Source: Listeria monocytogenes ATCC 19117 (lineage in GTDB: Bacteria > Bacillota > Bacilli > Lactobacillales > Listeriaceae). Taken from it: a stretch of DNA of 64,000 bases. Positions 1-9,655 of this stretch are shown here, in pieces. The notes under the pieces are model-generated. The model ran no database searches and was not told the origin of the DNA. It was given only the letters and a program-made list of their open reading frames with translations. Location: contig NC_018584.1 in assembly GCF_000307025.1 (NCBI RefSeq), forward strand, positions 868,001-932,000, given 5' to 3'. The stretch's first letter is position 1; each line of letters starts with the position of its first letter. The translations under genes were made by a program, and so were the position numbers.

Positions 1-2
1 CT

Positions 3-1487
3 TTTATGGGAGTACTTGCCGGGATTTTAGTAACCGTATTAATTCAAAGTAGCTCAGGTACAACTGTTTTGACGGTCGGATTAGTAAGTGCTGGATTTAT
101 GACGTTAAAACAAGCAATTGGTGTTATCATGGGAGCAAACATCGGTACAACCGTTACCGCCTTTATTATTGGTATTAAGCTATCCGAATACGCTTTACCA
201 ATAATTGCTGCTGGTGCAGTACTTTTATTCTTCTTTAAAAATCACAAAGTCAAAAATATTGGCCAAGTATTCTTTGGATTTGGTGCCTTATTTTATGGAC
301 TAGATTTGATGGGGCAAGGGATGAAACCTCTTGCTGGAATGGAATCTTTCCATGAATTAACTGCTCAAATGAGTACGAATCCATTCTTAGGTTTGTTAAT
401 CGGAACGATCTTCACGGCAGTTGTACAATCATCGAGTGCGACCATCGGGATTTTACAAGAATTATACGGACAAGGTGCGATTGATCTTCAAGCGGCTTTG
501 CCAGTCCTATTCGGGGATAACATTGGAACGACGATTACAGCTGTTCTTGCAGCAATTGGTGCGAGTGTTGCAGCGAAACGTGCAGCAGCTACACATGTTA
601 TCTTTAATTTAATCGGTGCAATCATTTTTATGCTGATACTACCGCTATTCACTTCTCTGGTTACCTACCTACAAGGACTGTTTGGACTAAACCCAGAAAT
701 GACGATTGCGGTTGCGCACGGGACGTTTAATATTACGAATACCTTTATTCAATTCTGGTTTATCGGCGCATTTGCATGGCTTGTTACGAAGCTTATTCCT
801 GGCGACGACTCGCGAATTGACTATAAAACCAAACATTTGGATACGAATTTAATTGACCAATCTCCTGGTATCGCTCTTGAAATGGCACGGGAGGAAACGC
901 TTCGTATGGCAGATTACGCGAAATTCGGGTTGCAAGAAGCGAGACAATACCTTGTGAACCGGGAATCGAAGCACGCGGAGTCAACTATTCAAGTGGAAGA
1001 AGCCGTAAATAATTTAGACCGAAAAATCACCGAGTACTTAACGAAAATTTCTTCTGTCGCCCTAACGAACAACGAGACAGAAGAACATGCGCTAATGCTT
1101 GATACCGTTCGTGATATTGAACGCGTCGGTGATCACATGGAAAACATCGTAGAAAACATCGATCAACTGATTAAGAATAAAGCAAAAATGTCTGAAGAAG
1201 CTTCTGATCAACTCATCGAAATGTTTGAGCTAACAACCGCGAATTTCGAACGTGCAGTGAAATCCATGCATAAAAAAGATCGCGCACTCGCAGAAGAAAC
1301 TATTTTAGTAGAAAAAGATATTGATAAAGCAGAGCGCAGATTACGTAAAAACCATATTCGCCGCTTAAACGAAGGCAAATGCCAAGTCGTTAGCGGAATT
1401 CTATACATTGATATCGTCAGTGATTTAGAACGAATTGGTGACCATGCGAACAACATTGCTGAATCTGTTTTGGAATTAAACGAATAA
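3..1487 (+). CDS. Na+/phosphate symporter with C-terminal PhoU-like domain, 5' truncated by the window
   Basis: This is a membrane Na/Pi cotransporter of the NptA/YjbB type that imports phosphate with sodium. Two inverted halves each carry the family QSSS signature (LIQSSSGTT near the start, VVQSSSATIG about 130 residues on) with GANIGTT and GDNIGTT glycine motifs. After about residue 290 the protein becomes soluble and helical with repeated DIERVGDHMENI-like motifs, which are PhoU-like repeats. The frame is open to the window edge and the family normally has another 50 or so residues before this point, so the ATG at 6 is probably internal. It is likely monocistronic, since a terminator follows. 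Confidence 0.9.
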   Translation, partial: FMGVLAGILVTVLIQSSSGTTVLTVGLVSAGFMTLKQAIGVIMGANIGTTVTAFIIGIKLSEYALPIIAAGAVLLFFFKNHKVKNIGQVFFGFGALFYGLDLMGQGMKPLAGMESFHELTAQMSTNPFLGLLIGTIFTAVVQSSSATIGILQELYGQGAIDLQAALPVLFGDNIGTTITAVLAAIGASVAAKRAAATHVIFNLIGAIIFMLILPLFTSLVTYLQGLFGLNPEMTIAVAHGTFNITNTFIQFWFIGAFAWLVTKLIPGDDSRIDYKTKHLDTNLIDQSPGIALEMAREETLRMADYAKFGLQEARQYLVNRESKHAESTIQVEEAVNNLDRKITEYLTKISSVALTNNETEEHALMLDTVRDIERVGDHMENIVENIDQLIKNKAKMSEEASDQLIEMFELTTANFERAVKSMHKKDRALAEETILVEKDIDKAERRLRKNHIRRLNEGKCQVVSGILYIDIVSDLERIGDHANNIAESVLELNE

Positions 1488-1496
1488 TTCTAAAGG

Positions 1497-1530
1497 GAAC
1501 TAGACTATTTGACGTCTGGTTTCTTTTTTT
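1497..1530 (+). terminator. Intrinsic terminator after the Na/Pi symporter
   Basis: Imperfect 9-bp stem (GAACTAGAC against GTCTGGTTT/C, with G:T pairs) followed by a run of seven T. It lies 10 bases after the stop codon. Confidence 0.6.
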
Positions 1531-1567
1531 GTTAAAAATCTACACTTTTACTAGTCCTTGTGAAGCA

Positions 1568-1596
1568 TTGAGTATAAGCGGATAGTGGTGTAAAAT
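1568..1596 (+). promoter_or_regulatory. Candidate sigma-A promoter of nifJ
   Basis: TTGAGT and TAAAAT are separated by 17 bases, about 45 bases before the nifJ start. Assigned by eye. Confidence 0.5.
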
Positions 1597-1639
1597 AAGA
1601 ATGATTATAAAACTAGAATGACTGGAAGTGTTGAGTCTT

Positions 1640-4600
1640 ATGCGAAATAGAAAAACAATGGATGGAAACACGGCAGCAGCTTATATTTCTTATGCTTTTA
1701 CTGAAGTTGCAGCAATCTATCCGATTACCCCTTCCTCCACCATGGCTGAACTTGTGGACGAATGGTCATCAAAGAACAAGAAAAATTTATTCAATGAACC
1801 TGTAAAAGTAGTAGAAATGCAATCAGAAGCAGGAGCAGCAGGAACAGTTCACGGATCACTTCAAGCTGGTGCGCTAACTAGCACATACACGGCGAGCCAA
1901 GGTTTACTTTTAATGATTCCTAATATGTACAAAATTGCCGGTGAACTATTGCCAACTGTTTTCCATGTTTCCGCAAGAACAATTTCAGCAGCCTCGCTAA
2001 ATATTTTTGGCGACCATAGTGATGTGATGGCAGCACGTCAAACAGGATTTGCGATGCTTGCAGAAGGTTCCGTTCAAGAAGTAATGGACTTATCCGCGGT
2101 TGCTCATCTGGCTTCACTAAAAGGAAGTTTGCCATTTTTAAATTTCTTTGACGGCTTCCGCACAAGTCATGAATTACAAAAAGTCGAAGTACTCGAATAT
2201 GACGAATTAGAAAATTTGCTCGACAAAGAGGCATTACAACAATTTAGAAATCGCGCAATGACACCAAATAATCCTAAAACTTTAGGTTCGAATCAAAATC
2301 CAGATATCTTTTTCCAACAAAGAGAAACGGTGAACCGCTATTACGAGGAAATCCCTAACATGGTTCAAAATTATATGAAAGAAATCAATCAGCTTCGTGG
2401 CACGGATTATGACTTAGTTAATTATTATGGAGCAGAAGACGCAACAGATGTCATTGTGGCGATGGGCTCAGTAACGCCAGTCATTGAGCAAGTTATTGAT
2501 TACTTAACAACGGAAGGCAAGAAAGTGGGATTACTCAATATTCGCTTATATCGTCCATTCCCAGCAGAAAACTTTTTAGCAAAACTACCGAAAACAGTAG
2601 AACGTGTGGCTGTTTTAGACCGGACGAAAGAACCCGGATCAGGCGGAGAACCACTTTTACTCGACGTGCAAAGTGTGCTTTATGATAGTGAAACTCGTCC
2701 ACTAGTTATTGGCGGTAGATATGGCTTAGGTTCAAAAGATGTTACACCAGACCAGATTCTCGGTGTTTATTCGCACCTAACGACAGAAAAACCAAAACCG
2801 CGCTTTACAATTGGAATTACAGATGATATTACGAATCTATCTATCGAAAATGCTGGACCAAGTGATCTCACTTCAGAAAAAACTTTCCAATGCAAATTCT
2901 GGGGTTTTGGCTCGGATGGTACTGTTGGCGCGAATAAAGCCGCAATCAAAATTATTGGTGATAACACCGATTTATACGCCCAAGGTTACTTTTCCTATGA
3001 TTCGAAAAAATCGGGCGGGCTAACTGTTTCGCATTTGCGCTTTGGTGAAAAACGAATTCGCTCAGCCTATCTAATCCAACAAGCGGATTTTGTCTCATGC
3101 TCTACCTCGGCCTATTTACGTTCCTATGATTTATTAAAAGGTTTAAAACCAGGCGGAACATTCTTGCTCAATACCATTTGGGAAGGCGAACAGTTAGAAC
3201 GCCATTTGCCAGCCGCAATGCGCGAATATATTGCGAAAAATAATATTCAATTTTATACATTAAATGCAATGAGAATTGCAGGAGAAGCGGGACTTGGTAG
3301 AAGAATTAATACCGTTATGCAAACGGCCTTTTTCCGAGTGACCGACATTTTACCGTTTGAAAAAGCACTTGCTGATTTAAAAGAATCGGCTATCGCTACT
3401 TATGGGAAAAAAGATATGGCGGTTGCGGAGAAAAATATTCTCGCGATGGACCAAACTGTTGCTAATTTGCATAAAGTAGAAGTTCCTGCAAGCTGGGCAA
3501 ATCCAGTTGTAACAGCAGAAACAAATGCAACGACTGAAAAACCAGCTTACGTACAAAATATCCTTGAGCCAGTGAATCGCTTAGAAGGCGACAACTTGAC
3601 TGTTGGTGATTTAATTTCGAATGGTATGGTCAGTGGGGCTTATCCTCCGGGGACTGCAGCTTACGAAAAACGCGGAATTGCACTCGAAGTTCCTGAATGG
3701 ATTTCTGAAAACTGTACGATGTGTAATGAATGCGCCTTTGTTTGTCCGCATGCTGCCATTCGTCCGATTTTAACAGATGAAGAAGAAATGGAATCTGCTC
3801 CAGAAGGCTTTATGACAAGAGAAATGCGCGGCAAAGATGGCCTTCGTTACCGTATCCAAGTTTCCCCAATGGACTGCACTGGTTGTAACTTATGTGCGGA
3901 AACGTGTCCGGCGAAAGATAAAGCGCTTGTAATGAAACCATTTGAAGAAGTCGCAGCTAAAGAAAATCCGAATTGGTCATTTGCGATTAATGTGAAACCG
4001 AAGAAAAACCCTGGGAAGAAAAATACTGTACCTGGAAGCCAATTTGAACAACCGTTATTGGAGTTCTCTGGTGCTTGTGCAGGTTGCGGTGAAACTCCTT
4101 ATGTTAAATTATTAACGCAAATGTTTGGCGACCGGATGATGATTGCTAATGCAACTGGTTGTTCCTCTATTTGGGGCGCATCTGCACCGGCAACGCCTTA
4201 TACTGTCAATGATAAAGGACATGGACCGGCGTGGGGCAATTCCCTTTTAGAAGATAACGCAGAATATGGTTATGGTATGTATTTAGCAAACCAAACCATG
4301 CGAAAAGCTTTAAATAATAAAGTGACAAAAGCACTCAGAGAAGAAGCCATGTCAGAAACGTTACGCGAGGCGCTTATTGACTGGCAAACACAAATGGACG
4401 TTTCAGAAGATACACGCGAACGGGCAGAAGCATTACAACTTGCGCTTCTTAGTGAGATGGAAGGCAATGAGGCACTCGAATCCATCTATAATGACCGAGA
4501 ATTATTTATTAAACGATCGCAGTGGATGCTTGGAGGCGACGGTTGGGCTTATGATATTGGCTTCGGCGGAATTGACCATGTCTTAGCATCAGGCGAAGAT

Positions 4601-5287
4601 GTAAATATTTTCGTAATGGATAATGAAGTATATTCAAATACTGGTGGACAATCATCGAAAGCCACACCAACCGCAGCAATTGCCAAATTTGCTTCAGGTG
4701 GGAAATCTGTCGGTAAAAAAGACCTTGGTATTATGGCGATGAGTTACGGAAATATCTATGTGGCGCAAATTGCGATGGGGGCGAACAAACGTCAAACCTT
4801 AAAAGCTATTGAAGAAGCAGAGGCATATCCGGGGCCATCTCTAATTATTGCTTATACGCCGTGTATTAATCACGGTATTTCAAGCGGTATGAAAACGATG
4901 CTAAGTGAAACGCAAAAAGCAGTAGAATGTGGCTACTGGAGCTTGTACCGTTATAATCCGGCACTAGAAGAAAAAGGAAAAAATCCAATGACAATGGATT
5001 ATAAAAAAGTCGATTTCGATCAATTCGAAGACTTCCTAAAACGCGAAACACGATACTCAGCGCTTTACAAAGCAAATCCAGATGTTGCAACAAAACTATC
5101 CGAGAAAACCCGTTTAGATGCAGAAAAACGCTTTAAACGCTATGCGACGATGGCTGGGCTTGATTTAGAGAAAATATGGAAGAAAAAAGAAGCAACTGAA
5201 GATGTGAAAGCGCCCGTTGATGATGAGCGAGCAGCAAGGAAAGCAGCACGTGAAGCAAGAAGATTAGCGCGGGAGCAAGGTAAATAA
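1640..5287 (+). CDS. nifJ: Pyruvate:flavodoxin/ferredoxin oxidoreductase
   Basis: A large single-chain enzyme that oxidatively decarboxylates pyruvate to acetyl-CoA and passes electrons to flavodoxin or ferredoxin. Visible in order: the N-terminal pyruvate-binding domain (PITPSSTMAE), two 4Fe-4S ferredoxin motifs (CTMCNEC near residue 691, CTGCNLC near 745, each followed by a distal CP), a third cluster-type cysteine pair CAGCGE near 812, and the thiamine diphosphate site GGDGWAYD near 964 with MDNEVYSNTGGQ. The length of about 1215 residues is normal for the family. The ATG at 1640 is chosen because GGAAG ends 12 bases upstream, whereas the GTG at 1628 would touch that site. The C-terminus is a Lys/Arg/Ala-rich helix. 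It has its own promoter and a strong terminator. Confidence 0.95.
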   Translation: MRNRKTMDGNTAAAYISYAFTEVAAIYPITPSSTMAELVDEWSSKNKKNLFNEPVKVVEMQSEAGAAGTVHGSLQAGALTSTYTASQGLLLMIPNMYKIAGELLPTVFHVSARTISAASLNIFGDHSDVMAARQTGFAMLAEGSVQEVMDLSAVAHLASLKGSLPFLNFFDGFRTSHELQKVEVLEYDELENLLDKEALQQFRNRAMTPNNPKTLGSNQNPDIFFQQRETVNRYYEEIPNMVQNYMKEINQLRGTDYDLVNYYGAEDATDVIVAMGSVTPVIEQVIDYLTTEGKKVGLLNIRLYRPFPAENFLAKLPKTVERVAVLDRTKEPGSGGEPLLLDVQSVLYDSETRPLVIGGRYGLGSKDVTPDQILGVYSHLTTEKPKPRFTIGITDDITNLSIENAGPSDLTSEKTFQCKFWGFGSDGTVGANKAAIKIIGDNTDLYAQGYFSYDSKKSGGLTVSHLRFGEKRIRSAYLIQQADFVSCSTSAYLRSYDLLKGLKPGGTFLLNTIWEGEQLERHLPAAMREYIAKNNIQFYTLNAMRIAGEAGLGRRINTVMQTAFFRVTDILPFEKALADLKESAIATYGKKDMAVAEKNILAMDQTVANLHKVEVPASWANPVVTAETNATTEKPAYVQNILEPVNRLEGDNLTVGDLISNGMVSGAYPPGTAAYEKRGIALEVPEWISENCTMCNECAFVCPHAAIRPILTDEEEMESAPEGFMTREMRGKDGLRYRIQVSPMDCTGCNLCAETCPAKDKALVMKPFEEVAAKENPNWSFAINVKPKKNPGKKNTVPGSQFEQPLLEFSGACAGCGETPYVKLLTQMFGDRMMIANATGCSSIWGASAPATPYTVNDKGHGPAWGNSLLEDNAEYGYGMYLANQTMRKALNNKVTKALREEAMSETLREALIDWQTQMDVSEDTRERAEALQLALLSEMEGNEALESIYNDRELFIKRSQWMLGGDGWAYDIGFGGIDHVLASGEDVNIFVMDNEVYSNTGGQSSKATPTAAIAKFASGGKSVGKKDLGIMAMSYGNIYVAQIAMGANKRQTLKAIEEAEAYPGPSLIIAYTPCINHGISSGMKTMLSETQKAVECGYWSLYRYNPALEEKGKNPMTMDYKKVDFDQFEDFLKRETRYSALYKANPDVATKLSEKTRLDAEKRFKRYATMAGLDLEKIWKKKEATEDVKAPVDDERAARKAAREARRLAREQGK

Positions 5288-5290
5288 AAA

Positions 5291-5324
5291 AAGTAGGCCT
5301 AGCTGATGCTAGGCCTACTTTTTT
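5291..5324 (+). terminator. Strong terminator after nifJ
   Basis: Perfect 13-bp stem AAGTAGGCCTAGC / GCTAGGCCTACTT with a 4-base loop, followed by T-rich sequence. The 212 bases from here to the end of fbp hold no gene I can support. Confidence 0.9.
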
Positions 5325-5536
5325 GCTTTTGATCTGTGGGAATCAGAAGCGATGTGGGAATGAATAGATATTCTCTTATGAGAGTTATAAAGAAATAACT
5401 ACTATTTAAATATAACTTTTTTTCTCAGAAGATGCACTAGAAAAATGAAGAGATAAGTTTTCATATAAGTGTTAGTTGTTGCAGCCCAAGCTTTTTGGGA
5501 CTTGTGAAAGTTTTATGACAATTAAAAACCTATTAG

Positions 5537-7498
5537 TTAACGGTTTTCATGAAGCAAGCCATTACGATAGGCATCTAGTAACAATTTTAAATCTTCTGCC
5601 TGCTCACTAAGTTTAGCCCCAATATCGGTATCCCTTACACGTTTACGGTTAATTTCCATTTCAATAACTTGACGCGTGGAAAGAATATCCGTTTCATTTT
5701 TGATAGCATCCTCTTTTGTAGTAAATGGCTGATGACTCACTAATTGTAAACCGTAACTATTAAAAAGTAGTGTATAACCCGCTAAGTTCGTTTCTTTATG
5801 ATAGGCCTTTGCGAACCCGCCATCGATGACGAGCATTTTACCATTCGCTTTAATCGGACTTTCACCTTTTCCTTCTTTGACTGGCGTATGGCCGTTAATG
5901 ATATGCCCACATTCACCATCAAGCCCAAATTCTTCTAAAATTTGTTTGCAAATTAATTCGTTATTACGCAATTTGTAGTAAGGATTTTTTTCTTCTGTGT
6001 GTGTTTCTTTTTCTGCAACAAAATAACGTTCAAATGTAGTCATTTCACTTTTTCCAAATAGCGAAGAAATGGCACCAGTCCACAAATACCAAACGATATC
6101 ACACGCATATTTCTTTTCTTTAGTTCCAGTTGGACGTACGTATGCTTCGCGGGTAAGTATTTCAAACTGCTCTAAAAGCGAACGACCAGCATATTTTTCG
6201 CCACGTAATTTCATTTCCATAAAAGTCCCATCTTCGTGGAGTGGAATGCAGCCATGGTAGAGTAAATTACCATTATAAGTTAAAAACATGCTGCCTTTTG
6301 AATATAGAAATTGTACATGTTTTTGCAATCGACGACAGTTTTTAAAAGCGGCAGTAATTTTCCCAATAAGTTCTCTCTCCGCGTCAGTGAGTTCATAAGG
6401 TTTTTCTGGATTAATCGTTGGAAAATGACTGTCTAACAACAGGTATTCTTTTCCCTTTAGATGAATTGTGCCTTTTTTATAATCGATAAATTGAAGTAAA
6501 AGTCGGTGATCCATATCAAATTCTTTGCGTCGATTTATAATTTCACCTTCCAATTTAAACTGAATAATCGAGATAGCCTTATGCATCCTAGCAATTTGCG
6601 TGATTTCTGCATTACTATAGTTAATATTTTCTTCGTTTTTGGGCTGGAAGTAAGTACAAGGATCGTCTTTGTACACTTCGTCGGCAAAAAGGGCCAGGGG
6701 GCGAAGAGAAATACCGTAACTATCTTCTAAAATATCTAAATTTAAATAACGGGCAGAAATCCGAATAACATTAGCCGCACAAACCCTAGAACCACTAGCC
6801 GCGCCCATCCATAAAATATCGTGATTACCCCACTGGAAATCGAGCGAATGGTAATTCATTAATGTATCCATGATTTTATCTGGATAAGGACCACGATCAT
6901 AGACATCACCAACAATGTGCAAATGATCGACGACCAATTGTTGAATAAGTAACGAGAGAGCACTAATAAATTCTTCTGCACGACCAAGTGAAATAATATG
7001 TTGTAAAATTTCTTCATAATAAAGCTTTTTGTCGTCTTCATTGTAGTTTTCATGAAGTAACTCTTCTAATATGTAGGCAAAATCTTCGGGCATGGCTTTT
7101 CTCACTTTAGAACGTGTGTATTTTGAAGCAACGTACTGGCAGAGTTCAATCAAACGAAAAAGTGTGGTGCGATACCAAGCCTGCAAATCTTCTGTTTCAC
7201 TAGCAAGCAAATCCATCTTTTCTTCTGGATAATAAATCAGTGTACTAAGTGAATTAATCTCTGCATCATCTAGCTCCGCGCCAAAAATATCACGAATTTT
7301 CCGTTTTACAACACCAGAACCATTACGAAGCACTTGTTCAAAAGCACTATATTCACCGTGAACATCACTTAAAAAATGTTCCGTTCCTTTTGGAAGGTTC
7401 ATAATTGCTTCGAGATTAATGATTTCCGTAGCTGTCTTGGCAATAGTAGGATATTCTTTTGCTAACAAGCGTAAATATTTCATATCAATAGTTTTCAC
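5537..7498 (-). CDS. fbp: Fructose-1,6-bisphosphatase class III
   Basis: A gluconeogenic phosphatase converting fructose-1,6-bisphosphate to fructose-6-phosphate, of the large Firmicute type III family built on a calcineurin-like metallophosphatase fold. Metal-site motifs are all present: SDVHGEY near residues 44-50, [18 protein letters not shown], and INGHTP plus IDGGFAKAY near the C-terminus. The 653-residue length is typical. The frame extends upstream to 7561, but GTG at 7496-7498 is preferred because AAAGGAGGT lies 9 bases before it, and homologs start near the resulting (M)KTIDMKYL. It is convergent with nifJ and lies downstream of the AEC carrier gene on the same strand, separated from it by a terminator and its own promoter. 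Confidence 0.95.
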   Translation of the reverse strand: MKTIDMKYLRLLAKEYPTIAKTATEIINLEAIMNLPKGTEHFLSDVHGEYSAFEQVLRNGSGVVKRKIRDIFGAELDDAEINSLSTLIYYPEEKMDLLASETEDLQAWYRTTLFRLIELCQYVASKYTRSKVRKAMPEDFAYILEELLHENYNEDDKKLYYEEILQHIISLGRAEEFISALSLLIQQLVVDHLHIVGDVYDRGPYPDKIMDTLMNYHSLDFQWGNHDILWMGAASGSRVCAANVIRISARYLNLDILEDSYGISLRPLALFADEVYKDDPCTYFQPKNEENINYSNAEITQIARMHKAISIIQFKLEGEIINRRKEFDMDHRLLLQFIDYKKGTIHLKGKEYLLLDSHFPTINPEKPYELTDAERELIGKITAAFKNCRRLQKHVQFLYSKGSMFLTYNGNLLYHGCIPLHEDGTFMEMKLRGEKYAGRSLLEQFEILTREAYVRPTGTKEKKYACDIVWYLWTGAISSLFGKSEMTTFERYFVAEKETHTEEKNPYYKLRNNELICKQILEEFGLDGECGHIINGHTPVKEGKGESPIKANGKMLVIDGGFAKAYHKETNLAGYTLLFNSYGLQLVSHQPFTTKEDAIKNETDILSTRQVIEMEINRKRVRDTDIGAKLSEQAEDLKLLLDAYRNGLLHENR

Positions 7499-7504
7499 CA
7501 GTCC

Positions 7505-7514
7505 AGTACCTCCT
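7505..7514 (-). promoter_or_regulatory. RBS that fixes the fbp start
   Basis: AAAGGAGGT on the minus strand, 9 bases before the GTG. It decides against the longer upstream reading frame. Confidence 0.75.
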
Positions 7515-7532
7515 TTTTCAATTGGTATAGCT

Positions 7533-7561
7533 ATTATATTTCTTAAATGTAAGCAAGGCAA
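7533..7561 (-). promoter_or_regulatory. Sigma-A promoter of fbp
   Basis: On the minus strand, TTGCCT and TATAAT are spaced 17 bases apart, ending about 35 bases before the GTG start. Confidence 0.65.
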
Positions 7562-7587
7562 ACGTTTTGTTTTATAATTGGTCTATA

Positions 7588-7614
7588 CAAAAAAGACGAG
7601 CTAGAGCCCGCCTT
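7588..7614 (-). terminator. Terminator of the AEC carrier gene
   Basis: Minus strand: AAGGCGGGC - TCTA - GCTCGTCTT with G:T pairs, followed by six T. The stop codon of the carrier gene lies inside the stem. Confidence 0.75.
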
Positions 7615-8524
7615 AGAAAACTGGATGAAGAAAATAGAGCACAATGGGTAAGGTAATAATACTTAAAACTGTACTAATAAATGTGGCACTAGAAACTAAA
7701 TCTGGTTTTGTATCAAATTGTACAGCCATTAAAGTAGTATTCGCTGCAGTTGGCATAGCTGCAAGTAAAATCATAATTTGTTTTGTCATTTCGTCAACAG
7801 GGAGAATCAACGTTAAACCAAACGCAATGATTGGAGCAATGAGTAATTTGAGTACTAATGCAATGCCTACTTTTGTAAGTTCGATTCGTCTAAACGAAAT
7901 AACTGCCAACTGCATTCCAAGGACAATCATAATTGTTGGAATAGCAGCGTCGCCAACAAGTTTTACGCAAGTCATTAAAGCGGATGGAAGTGAAACATGA
8001 AGTAATTGAAGCGTAAGCCCGAGTAAAGCCCCGTAAGCAATCGGCATCCGAACAACCCGTTTCATGACCGTTTTCATTCCATTTGCATCTTTACTTCCTT
8101 TTGCGGCAAAATAAATCCCAATGGTACTCATAGCTAGTTGCTGCAACACCATTAATACAACAGCAATATCAAGCCCAACAGCCCCAAAAACAAGCAAGAC
8201 AACAGGTGTTCCATAATTTCCATTATTCATAAAAGCACTAGCCAAAATGAGCGCGCAACGATCTTGCAAGTTATAACCAAGCAAAAAACTAATTAAACTG
8301 ACAAGCAAAATCAAACTCAGACAAAGCGCAAAAATGTAAATCGCCAAATATGCATAATCTATCGTTAGCGCATTGGTATAAAAAGTATTAAATGCAAGAA
8401 ACGGTGACATTAAGTAAAGCGTGAGTTTAGATAAGTTAGGAATATCAAATTTTAAAGTCTTTTGTCCAATAAACCCAATAGCGAAGATCCCAAAAACTGG
8501 AAGTAAAATAAGTAGAAATTCCAT
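7613..8524 (-). CDS. AEC (auxin efflux carrier) family transporter
   Basis: A membrane permease of about 303 residues with ten hydrophobic segments in two five-helix halves, the pattern of the AEC/BART family that includes malate permeases. Segments such as LILASAFMNNGNYGTPVVLL and MPTAANTTLMAVQF match the broken-helix glycine/asparagine crossover motifs of this family. The substrate cannot be read from the sequence; an organic acid is the usual guess. The ATG has GAGGGG about 8 bases upstream. The gene is monocistronic, reading away from the accessory region, with a terminator at its end. Confidence 0.85.
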   Translation of the reverse strand: MEFLLILLPVFGIFAIGFIGQKTLKFDIPNLSKLTLYLMSPFLAFNTFYTNALTIDYAYLAIYIFALCLSLILLVSLISFLLGYNLQDRCALILASAFMNNGNYGTPVVLLVFGAVGLDIAVVLMVLQQLAMSTIGIYFAAKGSKDANGMKTVMKRVVRMPIAYGALLGLTLQLLHVSLPSALMTCVKLVGDAAIPTIMIVLGMQLAVISFRRIELTKVGIALVLKLLIAPIIAFGLTLILPVDEMTKQIMILLAAMPTAANTTLMAVQFDTKPDLVSSATFISTVLSIITLPIVLYFLHPVF

Positions 8525-9179
8525 GGCGCCCCTCTTTTCTATGTATATTGTAGCTTATTGTACCATAAAATGAAGTTTCAGTTAGACACTTTTACATGTT
8601 ACCAGTTTAGTATTTATCTTAATCTAACAGTTATTTTAGAAAATTAAATTTCAAGCTGGAGCGCCATTATAAAATGTATAATGAAAACGATAAAATTAGT
8701 TAGTGATGGTAGGTTCACGGGAATTAATTAGTTTTATTCATTTGAAATGAGCAAAGTTTTGTCACAAATTAGCCACTTTTAAGAAAAAAACACATTTTAA
8801 AAGTGCTTTTTAGAGTAGTAAACATGGTGCTTTGTCTTATATAATTTAGATATCGAGTTGGAAATATAGAGATAACATCAAGGAAATCCTATATATTAGC
8901 ATCTATATTTACTAAAATTTAAAGGGAGGGACAATAAATTGTAAAAGAATTTGCTAAGCGATTCAAAAGAAAAATTATTATATAAAATGAAAAAAAGAAA
9001 GAGTTACTAAGTTATATCGGAATCACGGGATGTATTAAAAGTAATCTGCACCTTGAAAATGGCGGAATAGTCCATTTGCTGGAAAATAAAGCCAGCAGTG
9101 AACTTTGAAATCAAACAGTATTTAACAGTTATCTGAGACATTACTAAACTCTGAAAAACGCACAGGAAAGGAACTGTTC
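8525..9179. other. AT-rich 655-base interval with no clear gene
   Basis: The interval contains the AEC promoter at its left end. It also has a strong Shine-Dalgarno AAAGGGAGGG at 8921-8930 that leads to no ATG, GTG or TTG frame longer than a start-stop pair. A 15-codon frame from ATT at 8938 to TAA at 8985 encodes a cationic peptide containing AKRFKRKI, which recalls the N-terminus of IS3-type OrfA proteins. The rest has many stops in all frames. It may hold remnants of a mobile element or an untranslated RNA. Confidence 0.4.
8557..8565 (-). promoter_or_regulatory. Candidate extended -10 promoter of the AEC carrier gene
   Basis: Minus strand TGG-TACAAT (extended -10). A second TACAAT lies 10 bases nearer the gene. 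The -35 is poor. Confidence 0.35.
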
Positions 9180-9464
9180 ATGCCTAAAAAATTATATAAT
9201 GAAAAATTCAAAAAAAGTCTAGTCTATTTGTATCACCAAGGAACACCAAAGTATACGCTATGTAATGATTTTGGTGTCTCAATAGCATCTCTTACAAGAT
9301 GGATTAAATTTTATAACACAGAAAATATAGATTTAAACGAAGCTACCAATATTTTACAAATGTATGAATTAAAAAAACAAAAATCGGTACTAGAGGCAGA
9401 AATTTCTGCTTTATCAGAAGCTATCACGATTTTTAACATGGAGACGAGTAGTGTCGAAAATTAA
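9180..9464 (+). CDS. Orphan IS3-family OrfA-like transposase subunit
   Basis: A 94-residue protein with an N-terminal helix-turn-helix (KLYNEKFKKSLVYLYHQG, then VSIASLTRWIKFY) followed by a coiled segment rich in Leu, Lys and Glu (MYELKKQKSVLEAEISALSEA). This is the architecture of IS3 OrfA, in which a leucine-zipper tail follows the HTH. No OrfB (rve integrase with DDE), no frameshift signal and no terminal inverted repeats were found nearby. It cannot transpose alone and is either a relic or a retained DNA-binding protein. The ATG is preceded by AAAGGA about 9 bases upstream. A long perfect-looking terminator follows. Confidence 0.75.
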   Translation: MPKKLYNEKFKKSLVYLYHQGTPKYTLCNDFGVSIASLTRWIKFYNTENIDLNEATNILQMYELKKQKSVLEAEISALSEAITIFNMETSSVEN

Positions 9465-9467
9465 GTG

Positions 9468-9503
9468 AAATCCACTCATATATTACTATGGGTGGATTTT
9501 TTT
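9468..9503 (+). terminator. Terminator after the orphan orfA
   Basis: 13-bp stem AAATCCACTCATA / TATGGGTGGATTT (one G:T pair) with a short loop and seven T. Confidence 0.85.
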
Positions 9504-9517
9504 ATGTGGTAATACCC

Positions 9518-9547
9518 GTAAGTGACATTTTTGTAAGTTTCATTTTT
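9518..9547. repeat. Tandem 15-bp repeat upstream of the Rgg-like gene
   Basis: GTAAGTGACATTTTT is followed at once by GTAAGTTTCATTTTT, with two mismatches. It lies about 110 bases before the regulator's start, a plausible place for autoregulatory binding. Confidence 0.5.
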
Positions 9548-9655
9548 AGAGTAAAAGCGTTAAACTACTAAAGCGAATATTGGGGATTACAAGATTAATA
9601 TTGTACATACAAGATAACCTTATTTTCTGAAACTGATATATAGGAGACGATATCA

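Noticed and set aside
5460-5536. Possible terminator for fbp (CCCAAGC...GGG on the minus strand)
   Set aside because: The stem is only about four pairs and lacks a clear T run; not strong enough to list.
8687-8737. 16-codon ATG frame in the AT-rich interval
   Set aside because: No Shine-Dalgarno and no sign of conservation can be judged; likely chance.
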